64,000 nt of DNA from Hydractinia symbiolongicarpus (GCF_029227915.1 NC_079888.1:13501001-13565000); one strand, 5' to 3'. Positions 11,509-23,967 are shown, counted from the first letter of the stretch. The notes: generated from the sequence alone by a model not told the origin. Numbers and translations are program-made.

Positions 11509-14500
11509 CCCACCGAAGGGGCGCACATTTAGTGGACCGCGGGTATATAGTGTTTGTGTTGTGTATGGCAAAAAAATTTTCCACTCTTTACTTCGCGGGG
11601 GACTTCTGCTCGGTCATCCAACCCGGATCTGATATAACACAACCAGTGTGTTTGGTACCACCAAGACAAAAAAAACACCCATCGAGCAAAACTTTTTTTG
11701 TCTTGGTGTCCTTGTTGTCTCTAAAGATTTGAATGCGATAAAAAATGTTAATCGAGATTCTTTTGTTATGTTAATATGAAGCTTTGTAATATGGAGCTTT
11801 GTTTGTCTCGTTTAATGTGCTTAAATGTCGCTGCAGCCCACGTGAATTTGTTCTGCCCGGATAATGAACATTGGCCTGATTAAGTACGGCAGCTTGCACC
11901 GATTAAGAACAGGGCAGAAAATACATAATCAGGGCAACATAATCAGGACAGGCCGGCTTATTACTCAAAAAATATTATTTGGCACTTATAAAAGAAGGGA
12001 CATATAATCAGGGCAGGCCAGTTTATATACGACAGTGTAATATTATTTCTCATTTTTTATAGAACGAACATAATCGGGGAAGGCCGGCTTATGTATGACA
12101 GTCAAATATTATTCCAGACTTATAGAACAAATATAATCGGGGCCGACCGCTTTTATATCATTCGTCATCACTTCTGACAAGCGAATAGCCCTGGTGGCAA
12201 AGTTGTTGTTGCTCTCAAATGAAACGAAATTTCGCGGCAAATACTAAATTTTGGGATTCGCAAGTTTAATAACTTTTCACCAAACTTAATTCCCTCAAAA
12301 AGAATAATTTAGGTTCCGTGAAATTTTGTTACTTCAAAGTATATTATGCTGAAATGTATTTACTACAAGATTAGTTTTAAACTAAGAATTACGTCGAGAC
12401 TTTTTCTTCCGCCATCTCTAGTTTTTAGGGGTGTTCTATCTTCCAGAGAATGTTTAATTCACAAAAGTTCGAAGAAAATGCCAATCACAGCCTGCCTGGC
12501 CAGCCATTATATCAGCGTTCATAATCCGGTCACCACTACATAACCAGTGCAAAAAAAACATAATCGGATCATGTGTACATAATCCGGCTGTCCCGGTTGT
12601 AAACAGGCCGTTTTCGCAATCTGGGCAGAACAAATTTAGCTTCAAGAAAAGATTTGTTTTTGTGTGAGATACGTTGTTTCCAAACCTGTTAACAATAAGT
12701 AAGTAGAAGGATTATACTTATGTCTTATATGAAATTAAACTCAGAACGGATCCTGGCGTTGATCCAAACGCCGCATTTTATGAATGCATCACAATTTAAA
12801 GTCAATCAAGAACAGAACATTCCGTGTATGGCCATGACTAAAACTGCTTGCATTTTGTTGGTCTTCCCTTCCCGATGGTCTGGCTTGTCGTAATAGCTTT
12901 AATGATGTAGCTAGGGAGCTAAATACTTATTTTTAAATTCTTGCATTTTATAAGTTAATAGTCGTAAAACTACTCTCACTTGTACTACAGCTATCAAGCT
13001 AGAACTGCACAAAATAGTGCTTTCATTAGAGTCCCTTTTTTCAGAAGCAACAAAAAACTTTTATCCTGCCCTGTGTAATTTTATCAACGAGGGTGCTGAT
13101 AAGCCACATACACCGTAAAAAGTATAGGCGTTTTTGGTGAGTAAAATAACTTCTAAAGGAACCTTTGTGAGGCTGCTATCATGTATTCTTGCGGTCAGAA
13201 TGTTCTCCTTCGTTGCTATCCGATGGAGAACAAAGTGGACTTTTCACGGTCAAACCTTCAAAGTAGCAACCTTACTTAAACAGAATTTACATGTAAAACG
13301 TCGTTAAAATGTCGCAAAATGGCAAAAATTAAGCAGTATCTAAAACATATTAAAGATTTGACTAAAAAAAAAAGAATTCCTTGAAAAATCCAGTATTGTA
13401 TTTATGAAGATTTCACCACAAAAACATTAATTACGGCATTTGTACCCCATTTCATAATGGCTGCCCGTGATTGGTTGACACGAATCAGACCGCAAGAATA
13501 TATATAAAAAGATATTTGTTGAATCATGAAAAAATATTGTTGTTCATTGCACGGAACAGTCAAGTTGAACTAATAAATTAACCAATAACATAACATAGTT
13601 AGCCCTTGCAGTACAACTAGACGCTACCCACAGTATGTTACAGGTTTCTTTGTTTTCTTCCCTTTTTTATGTTTTTTCTTGAAATTATAAATGATGTTGT
13701 TGATTTATCAAATCTGACAAATTTATTAATTGAGTGTCTACCCTTTTTTGTATCAACTTGTTCAATTCAATTCGAAAACAATGACCAATCAATTTCCTCG
13801 ATAATAAACAAACAAATTTGTAAAATTCAATAAATTGATTTCAACAAAATAAGTCCTGTATTGTCCACAGGTTTGAAAATCTTGTATCGCCTGCTCAATA
13901 TTATACTTGTTTAACAATGATATCAAAGCCAGCTTGACTAAATTTATATATATATTTTTATTTATATAGTATACCTTTTGTGTATCACATGGCATTGATT
14001 TGTATCTTTTTAATAAATTCTAACTTTAAATCAGATAAGTAGACAATAATTAAACAACCTAGTATTAATTCAGTTCTGGTAAAATTGTATTCTTCTTTCT
14101 CAATTTTAAATATACTTTCTTTTTCAGATCATTTGTTATGAAACCATGCACCATCAGCAGTTTCGAAAAATCTTCAACGAGAGAAATTTTTAAGGATTTT
14201 ATTGGTAACTTAACAGAGTAATAATTCATTGAAATTGAAATTGTTCAGAAGTTATTATATATATTCGAATCGTGAAGTTCATACATAGCAATCCTGCATC
14301 CTGGAATTTTCGAGATCAGTTATAAAAAAATCCAGTTAAAGTTTTAACTATTGTTTTAGAATATATACTATATATATGTAAAAAAAAAATTATTTTTTAT
14401 TTATCAAGTTGTATTTTACGCAATAATAATTGAGAATTAGGATACTTATGATGTGTTTATATACCCCATTGTTCTCCGTTTTAAAGTCTACTTCAAATTT

Positions 14501-15011
14501 CAGAATCTTTTAGGCTAAGGACGGAAATCTTCAAGTCGCAGGGCTTCTTATTTAAAAATTTTCCCCTGGGCAATAAGCTTATTCACAAGCCTCTATGCAA
14601 TTCCGTACTGCATTTCTGTCATATTTGGCGGAAAATGTTTCAGCAGAATAGCTTTCAGACACAATTTGTTATTACAGCACAAGAATTTTTGGAGATTTGA
14701 TAAGTCAAAAATGTATGCGTAAGTCTTTTGAACGAATTTTAACCAAAAATCAAAAGCAATGATTAAGTGAAATTACACAACAAGAAGGCTAGAGGCGTTT
14801 AAAGTGTACATATATTTAATCAAGATCTAACTTTATAGATAGAGCCTTAGCCAAATGTGAAAATAACGAAAATAATAAGTTCTAACACTGCAGTTTTTAT
14901 AGATTTCAAACGTCCACCATTTTCCATTTTAATTTTAAATCCCGTTCTAAATTTGAATGTTTGAAATCGTTATTAGTAATTCGGGGCGCATTAGTGGTAA
15001 CTATGGCTAGT
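11509..15011. repeat. Array unit 4 (second copy of 3,341-bp duplication)
   Basis: The segment 11509-14849 repeats 8168-11508 with an exact 3,341-bp offset. All small ORFs, the 784-bp insertion and even the A-tract length near 11040/14380 agree. After 14849 it continues with the normal unit end that unit 3 lacks. Confidence 0.8.
11849..12632. mobile_element. 784-bp MITE-like insertion (copy 2, by duplication)
   Basis: This is the same element displaced by exactly 3,341 bp. It was copied with the surrounding unit, not by a second transposition, because the flanks are identical too. Confidence 0.7.
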
Positions 15012-16343
15012 TTTATGTATGGGAGAAGTTTTTTTCTTACTCTCAACTTCGCGGGGGAACTTCGGCTCGAACATCCAACCTAGGTTTGATATAACACAAC
15101 CTGTGTGTTTGGTACCATCAAGACAAAAATAACACTGATCGAGCAAAACTTATCTTGTCTCGGTTTCTTTGTTGTCTCTTGAAGATTTGACTGCCATAAA
15201 AAATATTAATCGAGATTCTTTTGTTATGTTAATTTAAAGCTTTGTAATATTGTCTCGTTTAATATGCTTAAATGTCACTGCAGCCCACGTGAATTTATCT
15301 TCAAGAAAAGGTTTGTTTTTCTTTGTCCAAGTTGTTTCGAAACTTGTTAACAGTAAGTAGAAGGATTACTTATATTTTATATGAAATTAAACTCAGAACG
15401 GTTTATGGCGTTGATCCAAAGGCCGCAATTTATAAATGCATCACAATTTAAAGTCAATCAAGAACAGAACATTCCGTGTATGGCCATGACTAAAACTGCT
15501 TGCATTTTGTTGGTCTTCCCTTCCCGATGGTCTGGCTTGTCGTAATAGCTTTAATGATGTAGCTAGGGAGCAAATACTTATTTTTAAATTCTTGCATTTT
15601 ATAAGTTAATAGTCGTAAAACTACTCTCACTTGTACTACAGCTATCAAGCTAGAACTGCACAAAATAGTGCTTTCATTAGAGTCCCTTTTTTCAGAAGCA
15701 ACAAAAAACTTTTATCCTGCCCTGTGTAATTTTATCAACGAGGGTGCTGATAAGCCACATACACCGTAAAAAGTATAGGCGTTTTGGGTGAGTAAAATAA
15801 CTTCTAAAGGAACCTTTGTGAGGCTGCTATCATGTATTCTTGCGGTCAGAATGTTCTCCTTCGTTGCTATCCGATGGAGAACAAAGTGGACTTTTCACGA
15901 TCAAACCTTCAAAGTAGCAACCTTACTTAAACAGAATTTACAAGTAAAACGTCGTTAAAATGTCGCAAAATGGCAAAAATTAAGCAGTATCTAAAACATA
16001 TTAAAGATTTGACTAAAAAAAAAAGAATTCCTTGAAAAATCCAGTATTGTATTTATGAAGATTTCACCACAAAAACATTAATTACGGCATTTGTACCCCA
16101 TTTCATAATGGCTGCCCGTGATTGGTTGACACGAATCAGACCGCAAGAATATATATAAAAAGATATTTGTTGAATCATGAAAAAATATTGTTGTTCATTG
16201 CACGGAACAGTCAAGTTGAACTGATAAATTAACCAATAACATAACATAGTTAGCCCTTGCAGTACAACTAGACGCTACCCACAGTATGTTACAGGTTTCT
16301 TTGTTTTCTTCCCTTTTTTATGTTTTTCTTGAAATTATAAATG

Positions 16344-19223
16344 CACGGTCGTTCAAAACCGCGATTTTAAGGAAATAAAGTGTGCGCATGCGCCAAAAAA
16401 TTTTTTTAAAAAAGCGCCTACGGCATAAGATTATGACGTCATCGATATTGACCTCACTCTCTATTATCTTGTTTTAGTTGCCCAATAAAAGAAAATTTAA
16501 CATTTTTTTCTTTTAAAACTAAAGAAGGATGACCATAGACTACTATTTCCCCTTTGGTTGCAACCCGGGGCAGCCTAAACAGACGGCAAGGTCCACAAAA
16601 GCCCGGATGGCTAGTTCACAATTTACCAGTACAGGAGCACTCTTGTACAACATTCTGACGCAAGGTTTTGCCTAAAAATTACTTTTCCTGTTTGTATGTA
16701 TCCCTTATCGAGCGTTCTATCGTATTAGGTAGTAGCTGCCACTTTTTTTACTACTAAAATTTTGAGCTTTTCTACACCATACATTTCACTTTCGTTTTCA
16801 CAAAAAAATGGTTGATAACTATTAGAAATGTAAATTATTATACTTCTAAAATTAAATTTATAAGGAAAAAAAATAATTCATCTGATCTGTAACCTTAGCT
16901 AGCTCTAAGGTTGGTCTTGATTAGTTTTCTAGAAGCCTGCTAAAACTAAACGTAAATGTGAGAAAGCTAGCTTCACTCAGACTCAGTGGACCCCAATGGA
17001 AATAATCCACTAACAATAGGTTTTTGTGATTTTCTGGGCTAGAAACATTTTAAATGTTTATCATTATTGTTGTTGTTGTTAGACTAGCAACTGATTGCAA
17101 ATGAAAAAAATTGTACAGTTATATATGTGTTAAACGAAAGCACACACATTTTTAGACATTTAAGCCTAGACCATTCCTTAATCGTAAGATTTTTCACGAC
17201 GAAAGTCAATCTGAATTATATAAAAATAGTTTACAAATTAGGCTATTACAAGTATTTTTTATTTCAATTCATAATCTGTATTTAACGAATATATTCTTAT
17301 TTCAAACGCATCCAACAAAAAGTGGTAATCGAGCAAATCCGCAAGCTCCTCTGTTTCATCATTGTTCCATCTTTTTTTTTTAACCGCTTCTGTCAACAAA
17401 TCTTCACATGCAAATCACGTTTGAATGACGCTTGAAATTGTGAATTGTTGGGTCAAAATTACTTCAATGAAATCGTGCCAACATGTTTTGTATCATAGAA
17501 CAATTTGGGACTGGTGCCCTAAAATGTGAACAAACAGAAAGTACAATATAAGCTACCAGAATCACGTGTGCAATGTGTGGCAATTGTTTTCAATCTTTTA
17601 TAATTCAATAATTTAACAGACCAGCCGTCACATTCAATGGACCCCGAGTACAAACCTCGTACAGCCCACTTCCCGAAAAAAGAAAAGTTTCTTTTTCAAG
17701 TCCCCATTATAAAATGTATTTTTTTGTAAGAAAAAGTTTCATAATTCCCAACTTCTTACTAAATGTCCTCCTTTTCGATTTCTTAATGTTGGCTTGGAAG
17801 GTCTTCTACCTAACAGGAGTCTTTCCCTTTAAAGTCTATGGAATATACGTTCGATACGCAGCCAATTATTAATTTTTGGGGAACTGTGAAACAGTCAGGG
17901 TAAACACCTAATTAGACGACATGACCTAATTAGGTGAGTCATTTAGTTAGGCGACAAGATGTAGTTTAATTACACTACCCGTAGTCTAACTAGGCGAACG
18001 AAAACTTTCTGTTGTAAATATGTCAAAATCATTGCGTTTCGCACTACAATTTTTATGTGAATGCAGACAATTTTGACCAATTATCGTCTTATTTGCATCG
18101 CACATTGGCAACTTATGGCCCAAACCTTGTGTGGCAATATTTGTTGTTTTAGATAATGGATTTCAGCCATCGACGCCACAGGAAAAAAAATATGGCGGAC
18201 GAAAACGTGGTATTGTTTGACTAAGATTTTAACGATGTTAAAACAGGATGTGAATAAAAAAGAAACGTTACAAAACAAATTGTTACCACATCCATCTTAA
18301 AAAAAATACTTTTTTTTTTGCGTTTTTTGTGAAAGAATATCTTCATTAAATTATTGCGGATTTTACTATCGTCACCTAAATAGGCGACATGTAATATTTC
18401 ATTTTAACATAATTCTTACTTGCGCGAGCATATCGAGGCACGAGTGACAATTTTGGAATCATGGTTGCGTAGACTATTCATTCTGAACAAAGTGTTTTTG
18501 CGATTTTTTTTAGGAATGTGTGAGAAGCCATTAAATATTGTAATGTCTTAACTAGGTTACATATGGTCTAACTAGGGTACAATGAGTCGTCTAAATAGGT
18601 GGTATGCCCTAATTAGCCTACCGTCGCCTAATTAAGTGTTTACCCTGACTGTGAAAGGTTAGGGGGTAGCCACAAGCAACATTTTTCACATCTAACACTG
18701 GTTTATTGCTTATATTTATCTTATTGAGTGCACAATTCTCATTTAAAATAATGATATTTACCGATTTATGAAGTCTTGTGAAAGGTCATTTCCAAGGACC
18801 AATTTCTTTCAGAAAAAAAGTGGCAGCCACAAACCACTGGTTTTATTTGATAAAATAGGCTATCAGCTTTCAGGAAACACATGTCTTAAAGCATGACTTT
18901 GCGTTGGAAGGCTAATTTCTTCATTTTCCAACAACATATAAAATTTTATGATCAAAACATTGCTATTCTTTCTGTCTCCTCCCAACAAAAGTGAAAGTGA
19001 TCGGGTAGTGGAATCCAGAGTTTTTGTATAGTCCAAGGCCTGCTCTACTAAAATAAAATCTTTTTAAGAGATGATCTCTACCGCAGAGGCTCGAAAAACA
19101 TTTGTTTTTAAGGGAAATTTAAAGCACGTGCGATGGTGGCCATTATGAATCGCTTGCGGCAGAAAATTTGATAACAAATAATGGCGCATGCGCACACTTT
19201 TTTTCCTGCCGTAAATGACCGTG
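16344..19223. mobile_element. 2,880-bp non-autonomous DNA transposon in array unit 5
   Basis: Other units read ATAAATGATGTTG. Here AATG (16340-16343) is followed by CACGGTC, and the element ends GACCGTG before a second AATG (19224-19227), giving a 4-bp target duplication. The ends are imperfect inverted repeats: CACGGTCRTT at the tips and AGTGTGCGCATGCGCCA about 35 bp inward on both sides. I found no transposase ORF, so it is non-autonomous or a dead derivative. It hosts a second element at 17892-18651. Confidence 0.7.
17892..18651. mobile_element. 760-bp nested MITE-like element, 29-bp inverted repeats
   Basis: The left end CAGTCAGGGTAAACACCTAA and the right end, read in reverse complement, match over 29 bp with two mismatches. 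TGAAA flanks both sides (17887-17891 and 18652-18656). The interior carries about ten variants of CTAATTAGGCGAC in both orientations, clustered at the two ends. There is no coding capacity. The subterminal motif clusters resemble transposase-binding arrays (inference). Confidence 0.7.
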
Positions 19224-20555
19224 AATGATGTTGTTGATTTATCAAATCTGACAAATTTATTAATTGAGTGTCTACCCTTTTTTGTATCAACTTGTTCAAT
19301 TCAATTCGAAAACAATGACCAATCAATTTCCTTGATAATAAACAATCAAATTTGTAAAATTCAATAAATCGATTTCAACAAAATAAGTCCTGTATTGTCC
19401 ACAGGTTTGAAAATCTTGTATCGCCTGCTTAATATTATACTTGTTTAACAATGATATCAAAGCCAGCTTGACTAAATTTATATATATATTTTTATTTATA
19501 TAGTATACCTTTTGTGTATCACATGGCATTGATTTGTATCTTTTTAATAAATTTTTACTTTAAATCAGATAAGTAGACAATAATTAAACAACCTAGTATT
19601 AATTCAGTTCTGGTAAAATTGTATTCTTCTTTCTCAATTTTAAATATGCTTTCTTTTTCAGATCATTTGTTATGAAACCATGCACCATCAGCAGTTTCGA
19701 AAAATCTTCAACGAGAGAAATTTTTAAGGATTTTATTGGTAACTTAACAGAGTAATAATTCATTGAAATTGAAATTGTTCAGAAGTTATTATATATATTC
19801 GAATCGTGAAGTTCATACATAGCAATCCTGCATCCTGGAATTTTCGAGATCAGTTATAAAAAAATCCAGTTAAAGTTTTAACTATTGTTTTAGAATATAT
19901 ACTATATATATGTAAAAAAAAAATTATTTTTTATTTATCAAGTTGTATTTTACGCAATAATAATTGAGAATTAGGATACTTATGATGTGTTTATATACCC
20001 CATTGTTCTCCGTTTTAAAGTCTACTTCAAATTTCAGAATCTTTTAGGCTAATGACGGAAATCTTCAAGTCGCAGGGCTTTTTATTTAAAAATTTTCCCC
20101 TGGGCAATAAGCTTATTCACAAGCCTCTATGCAATTCCGTACTGCATTTCTATCATATTCGTCATATTTGGCGGAAAATGTTTCAGCAGAATAGCTTTCA
20201 GACACAATTTGTTATTACAGCACAAGAATTTTTGGAGATTTGATAAGTCAAAAATGTATGCGTAAGTCTTTTGAACGAATTTTAACCAAAAATCAAAAGC
20301 AATGATTACGTGAAATTACACAACAAGAAGGCTAGAGACGTTTAAAGTGTACATATATTTAATCAAGATCTAACTTTATAGATAGAGCCTTAGCCAAATG
20401 TGAAAATAACGAAAATAATAAGTTCTAACACTGCAGTTTTTATAGATTTCAAACGTCCACCATTTTCCATTTTAATTTTAAATCCCGTTCTAAATTTGAA
20501 TGTTTGAAATCGTTATTAGTAATTCGGGGCGCATTAGTGGTAACTATGGCTAGTT

Positions 20556-22640
20556 TATGCTTGTCTGTTCATTATTCATATCATTGTTGAAGGTTTATCA
20601 TTTCTTGAACGCTTATTAATAGGCTATGTTTGTAAAAATGCTAAGCTCGGTCCCAGACTTTATTTTTGATTTTATTTTTTAAAAAGAGGCTGTGTAAATT
20701 AAACTCGCTAGTTTATGACATGATAATATCCATTCTCTTGCCCAAAGCTCTTTAATACCTATATTATCCAATGACAATGACTAAAATAAGTGATAATATT
20801 TTAAAGGGTGTGCATAACCTCGTCCCCAGGGTTTTTTGCCTTTTTGACACCGAGGCGGGCGCAACAAACCCTGGGGACGAGGATGGGGTGTGCAAAAACA
20901 AAAATAATGAATGTTAAAACGAAAGCTTTTTGTTTTGGTGACGGTTTTAATCATGTGACGTTTTTGTGACAAGGAAGCTGACTATAAATGGCCATTTATC
21001 ATTTTTTATGACAGCGGCTGCATGAGTAATGATTTTAGTAATTATTATAGGATATTGAAATCTTTATGGTGTTAATGATCTAGAGGTAGCTAAGCCCCAT
21101 AAAAAATATAGCTAAATAAAGGAAATAGAAGCTGCCCTGTGTGGTGTAGTTATGAGAAAAATTATAAGAATAATAATAAAGGGAGAAGGGCACTCTTGCT
21201 GCGAAGTATATCTATTATAGTATTTTGATAATAGTTTTGTTAGGTACCTAGCTAATTATATGCATTTTAAACTTGCTTGTGATCTCTCAGTTAAAAAATG
21301 TAGCTAATTAACTTTCTTCTTGTGTAAATAAAGTAGAGTTAGGTAGCTAGATAGAGATGGCTAGCCTCACAAATATTGAGGGATATACCCTGCCTATTCA
21401 GCGACTCGGTTTGACGTCATAACAATTTTTTTGGAAGTGAAAGTTTCCGTATTTTGGTAAAAAGAGTGCAGAGCTAGACACATTTTGGAGTTTTAAGAAC
21501 AATGTATAGAAGTTTAAGCACAGATAATTTTTTGGAGCAAAATCTAGATAGCTAAGCATCATTTCCGCACAGATTTTTTTTGTGGTTACCTTTTGTTATC
21601 TAATTATTCTTCCATTTCTAGCTAGATTTTTTAGCATTTTTCCCCCTACGAACTACAGTACTGTAAAAAGGTATCTTAACATCGAGTATCACGTATCTTG
21701 CGCGACGCGATCGATACGCTATAGCTTTTTTTGCTCCTAAATTTCTATTGCATGAAGCCTTATTGCGCTTCCTCGATAGGCAGTCTCGATACATGTCGAT
21801 GTGTTAAAATTAATTAAATATCTGTTCTCATTAAATTGTAGCGCAAAAAAAAAAAAAAAATTAAACGATAATCTCGAAAGAAATAATTTTATTATACTGT
21901 TCTTAAATCACAGCGTAAAGAACAAACATAAGGGATTGTCTTAAAATGTTCATACTTAGTTCGTATAATTTGTATAAAAAACTTCATTTTAATAAATCTT
22001 TCGTAATGGATGTAGCACAAATGTGATTTGCTAATTAATCAATCATCACTATGGCAACAAAGCTGAACCGAATCTCTGAATTGTTTCCAGGAAGGGTCAT
22101 GGCTTATGGGGAGTTCTAAAGTATATTTAATGCTCATTTTGAGCTACGCTGACCCAATTAGGGTCCATTCTCTACCAAAAAACTTCCTGCTGCAACATCC
22201 AACGACCCACACAGTGTGCCATCCCCATGGTATGGTAATATTCCCTCACCTATTTTGAATAACTGCCAAATGGAAAGGAACCCTCCTGGTCTCCCACACA
22301 AAGTGCAAGAGTTATAACAGCTAAGCTACTATCCTTCAAGTAAAGCTATGACCCTTTATCATGGACCATTATTCACAAAAAAAGGTTATATTTGATGGTC
22401 TGAGTTATGAGTATTAAGTTATACTTGCTGACTTATTTTGATTTTTAAGCCTTGATCCCTACGATTTCTATTGTGTAAGTAGTAAAATAAAGTGAATCCA
22501 CAATTTCTATATCAATTAACAAAATATTAATATTTTTAAAGTATCAAAATTTTAATAGAGAATGGAAAAGTTTATGAAGGTATAGGTAGAAAGTGCCATT
22601 ATTTGACCTTCTTTACCCAAAGCTACAATCATCATTCATC
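20556..22640. other. Non-coding spacer between repeat array and LINE
   Basis: Apart from the 65-bp inverted repeat at 20818-20882, I see nothing recognisable: AT-rich sequence with a poly-A tract near 21846-21860 and no credible ORF or RNA gene. Confidence 0.4.
20818..20882. repeat. Short inverted-repeat element (CCTCGTCCCCAGGG)
   Basis: The arms CCTCGTCCCCAGGGTTT and AAACCCTGGGGACGAGG (17 bp, perfect) enclose 31 bp. GGTGTGCA occurs on both sides and could be a target duplication. It resembles a short hairpin MITE. Confidence 0.5.
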
Positions 22641-23918
22641 ATCATTCTCGGCTTAACGTCCGTTTTCCATGCAAGCATGGGTTGGACGGGGTATATTAAT
22701 GACCCTCTTCCAATCTGATCTAGACTGTGTTAGATCTAAACTCAACTTCCTCTGTATCAAGTCTGTCCTTATAACCTCCTGCCAAGTCTTTCTCGGTCTG
22801 CCTCTGGGCTTTGCCCCAGGAACTATCAAGTCTCTACACTTTCTTACCCAATTATCCTCCTCCATTCTTTTCAAGTGCCCCAGCCAATTCAATCTTCTTA
22901 TCTGGATAACATCTTTAATTCTACGGAGACTTAGCCTGCTTCTTAGCTCATCTGAACTCTTTCTGTCTCTCAGTCTGGCGTTACACATCCACCTAACCAT
23001 TCTCATATCATTTCTTTCTAAACGGTCAAGATCTTCCTGCTTCACTGCCCATGTCTCACCACCGTACAACATAACACTTCTTGCACAGGCCTCATACAAC
23101 CTACCTTTTACCTCAATTGACAGGACTCTGCTAGTCAACAAAGGAAGTAACTCTCTGAACTTTTTCCAAGCAGAACCTATCCTGTAAGTAACACTTCTTC
23201 CAATACCCTCTTCACTGCCCAACATATCACCTAAGTAACAGAAGTTCTCAACTATCTCTAACGAGCCACTGTTGTACATCATTAAAGCTGGAAGTACTTC
23301 ATTCTCTATAATCTCAGCTTTGCAACGCTTGCATACAAACTGAATGTCAGCTCTTAACCTTCCACTAATACTACTGCACTTCTTATGTACCCAATGCTTG
23401 CAAGTCTGACAAAAAATTGAGTTACTACCAACCCCTTTCCTGCAAACTCCACAAGGCCACTTTCCAACTACAAGGTCACACTTGGCTGCAATGCTACTAA
23501 TCATGACTTTAGACTTTGCTGTGTTTACCTTTAGCCCTTTCTCTTCTAGTCTTTTCTTCCACTTCTCAAACTTTTCAACTAATTCTTCCATCGACTCTGA
23601 CTCATAACTCATAAGCTCAACTCCAATATATCCAGATGCTTTTACTATCTCTGCAACAATACCTGATACTCCTGTAGCCTTTTTAATCTTCAATTTCCTA
23701 ATAGCCTCCACTACCCATTCTGTCTTGATCTGCATAGCTGGCCTTTCTACAACATCATCATCAGACAAATTATCCTCATCCCTATCAAACTCAGTGTTAG
23801 GCAACCTCTGATAATAATTCTTAAAAGCTGACCTTTTCTCCTGCCCTGTGCTGGCCAAAAGACCTTCATCATTACGTATACACTTCTCACCTACAACATC
23901 TTGATTAGTCTTCTTCAT
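22625..23918 (-). mobile_element. Truncated, internally deleted non-LTR retrotransposon
   Basis: The ORF at 23918-22653 is followed at its 3' side by a tail with ATGATGA-type simple repeats (22625-22645). The 3' end also holds a hairpin-forming block around CCATGCAAGCATGG (22668-22681). Simple-repeat tails are typical 3' ends of non-LTR elements. The 5' part with the endonuclease is absent. Confidence 0.65.
22653..23918 (-). pseudogene. Non-LTR retrotransposon ORF lacking RT core, with PHD-like finger
   Basis: The 421-residue ORF starts in the linker before the reverse transcriptase (KKATGVSGIVAEIVKASG, about residues 79-96, is RT motif 0/1-like). It then jumps to the region after the catalytic palm (EELVEKFEKWKKRLEEKGLK, 111-130). 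The fingers and palm with the YxDD box are missing, so it cannot polymerise DNA. A zinc finger follows with perfect C4HC3 PHD spacing (Cys156, 159, 170, 173, His178, Cys181, 196, 199). Next come the thumb/C-terminal segment (LYGGETWAVK, GHLKRMEEDNW) and the PRGRPRKTW motif near the end. The frame stays open across the deletion, which argues for a recent or selected event, or for a mobilised deletion derivative. It lies divergently upstream of the DD3-3-like gene, whose ATG is 50 bp from this start. Confidence 0.7.
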
Positions 23919-23967
23919 TTGCTCAATAAAAACTAGAACAATTTTTTAGATTACAAACTAGTGTATC

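Larger units (their letters stand above)
2710..20555. repeat. Large tandem array, five copies of a ~2.7-kb unit
   Basis: The same gene-free unit recurs in direct orientation with starts near 2710, 5426, 8164, 11509 and 15012. Units open with the palindromic block GCGCCCC-(A/G)CCGAA-GGGGCGCAC and share many landmark sequences, for example CTTAAATGTCRCTGCAGCCC and GCATGGCATT-type segments. They contain no credible gene. The same short ORF of 68 codons appears in five units only because the repeat is copied. Differences between units are single substitutions, small indels and three nested transposon insertions. Later ends carry a 38-bp block with GGGGCGCATTAGTGG (8087-8162 twice, about 14986-15011, and 20518-20555). 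Confidence 0.8.
15012..20555. repeat. Array unit 5, interrupted by a 2.88-kb insertion
   Basis: It lacks the GCGCCCC start block and begins at TTTATGTATGGGAG, as in unit 1. At 16344-19223 it is split by a foreign element. Unit sequence resumes at AATGATGTTG and ends at 20555. Confidence 0.75.

Noticed and set aside
17894-18649. hAT-type reading of the 760-bp element (CAGGG termini with 8-bp duplication)
   Set aside because: The 8-bp flanks do not match, whereas the 5-bp TGAAA with CAGTCAGGG ends does.
2710-20555. CRISPR-like or rDNA-type array
   Set aside because: Units are kilobases long with no spacer/repeat structure and no rRNA or tRNA sequence.
22669-23187. 172-codon plus-strand ORF
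   Set aside because: Antisense shadow of the LINE ORF; the minus frame carries the recognisable motifs.
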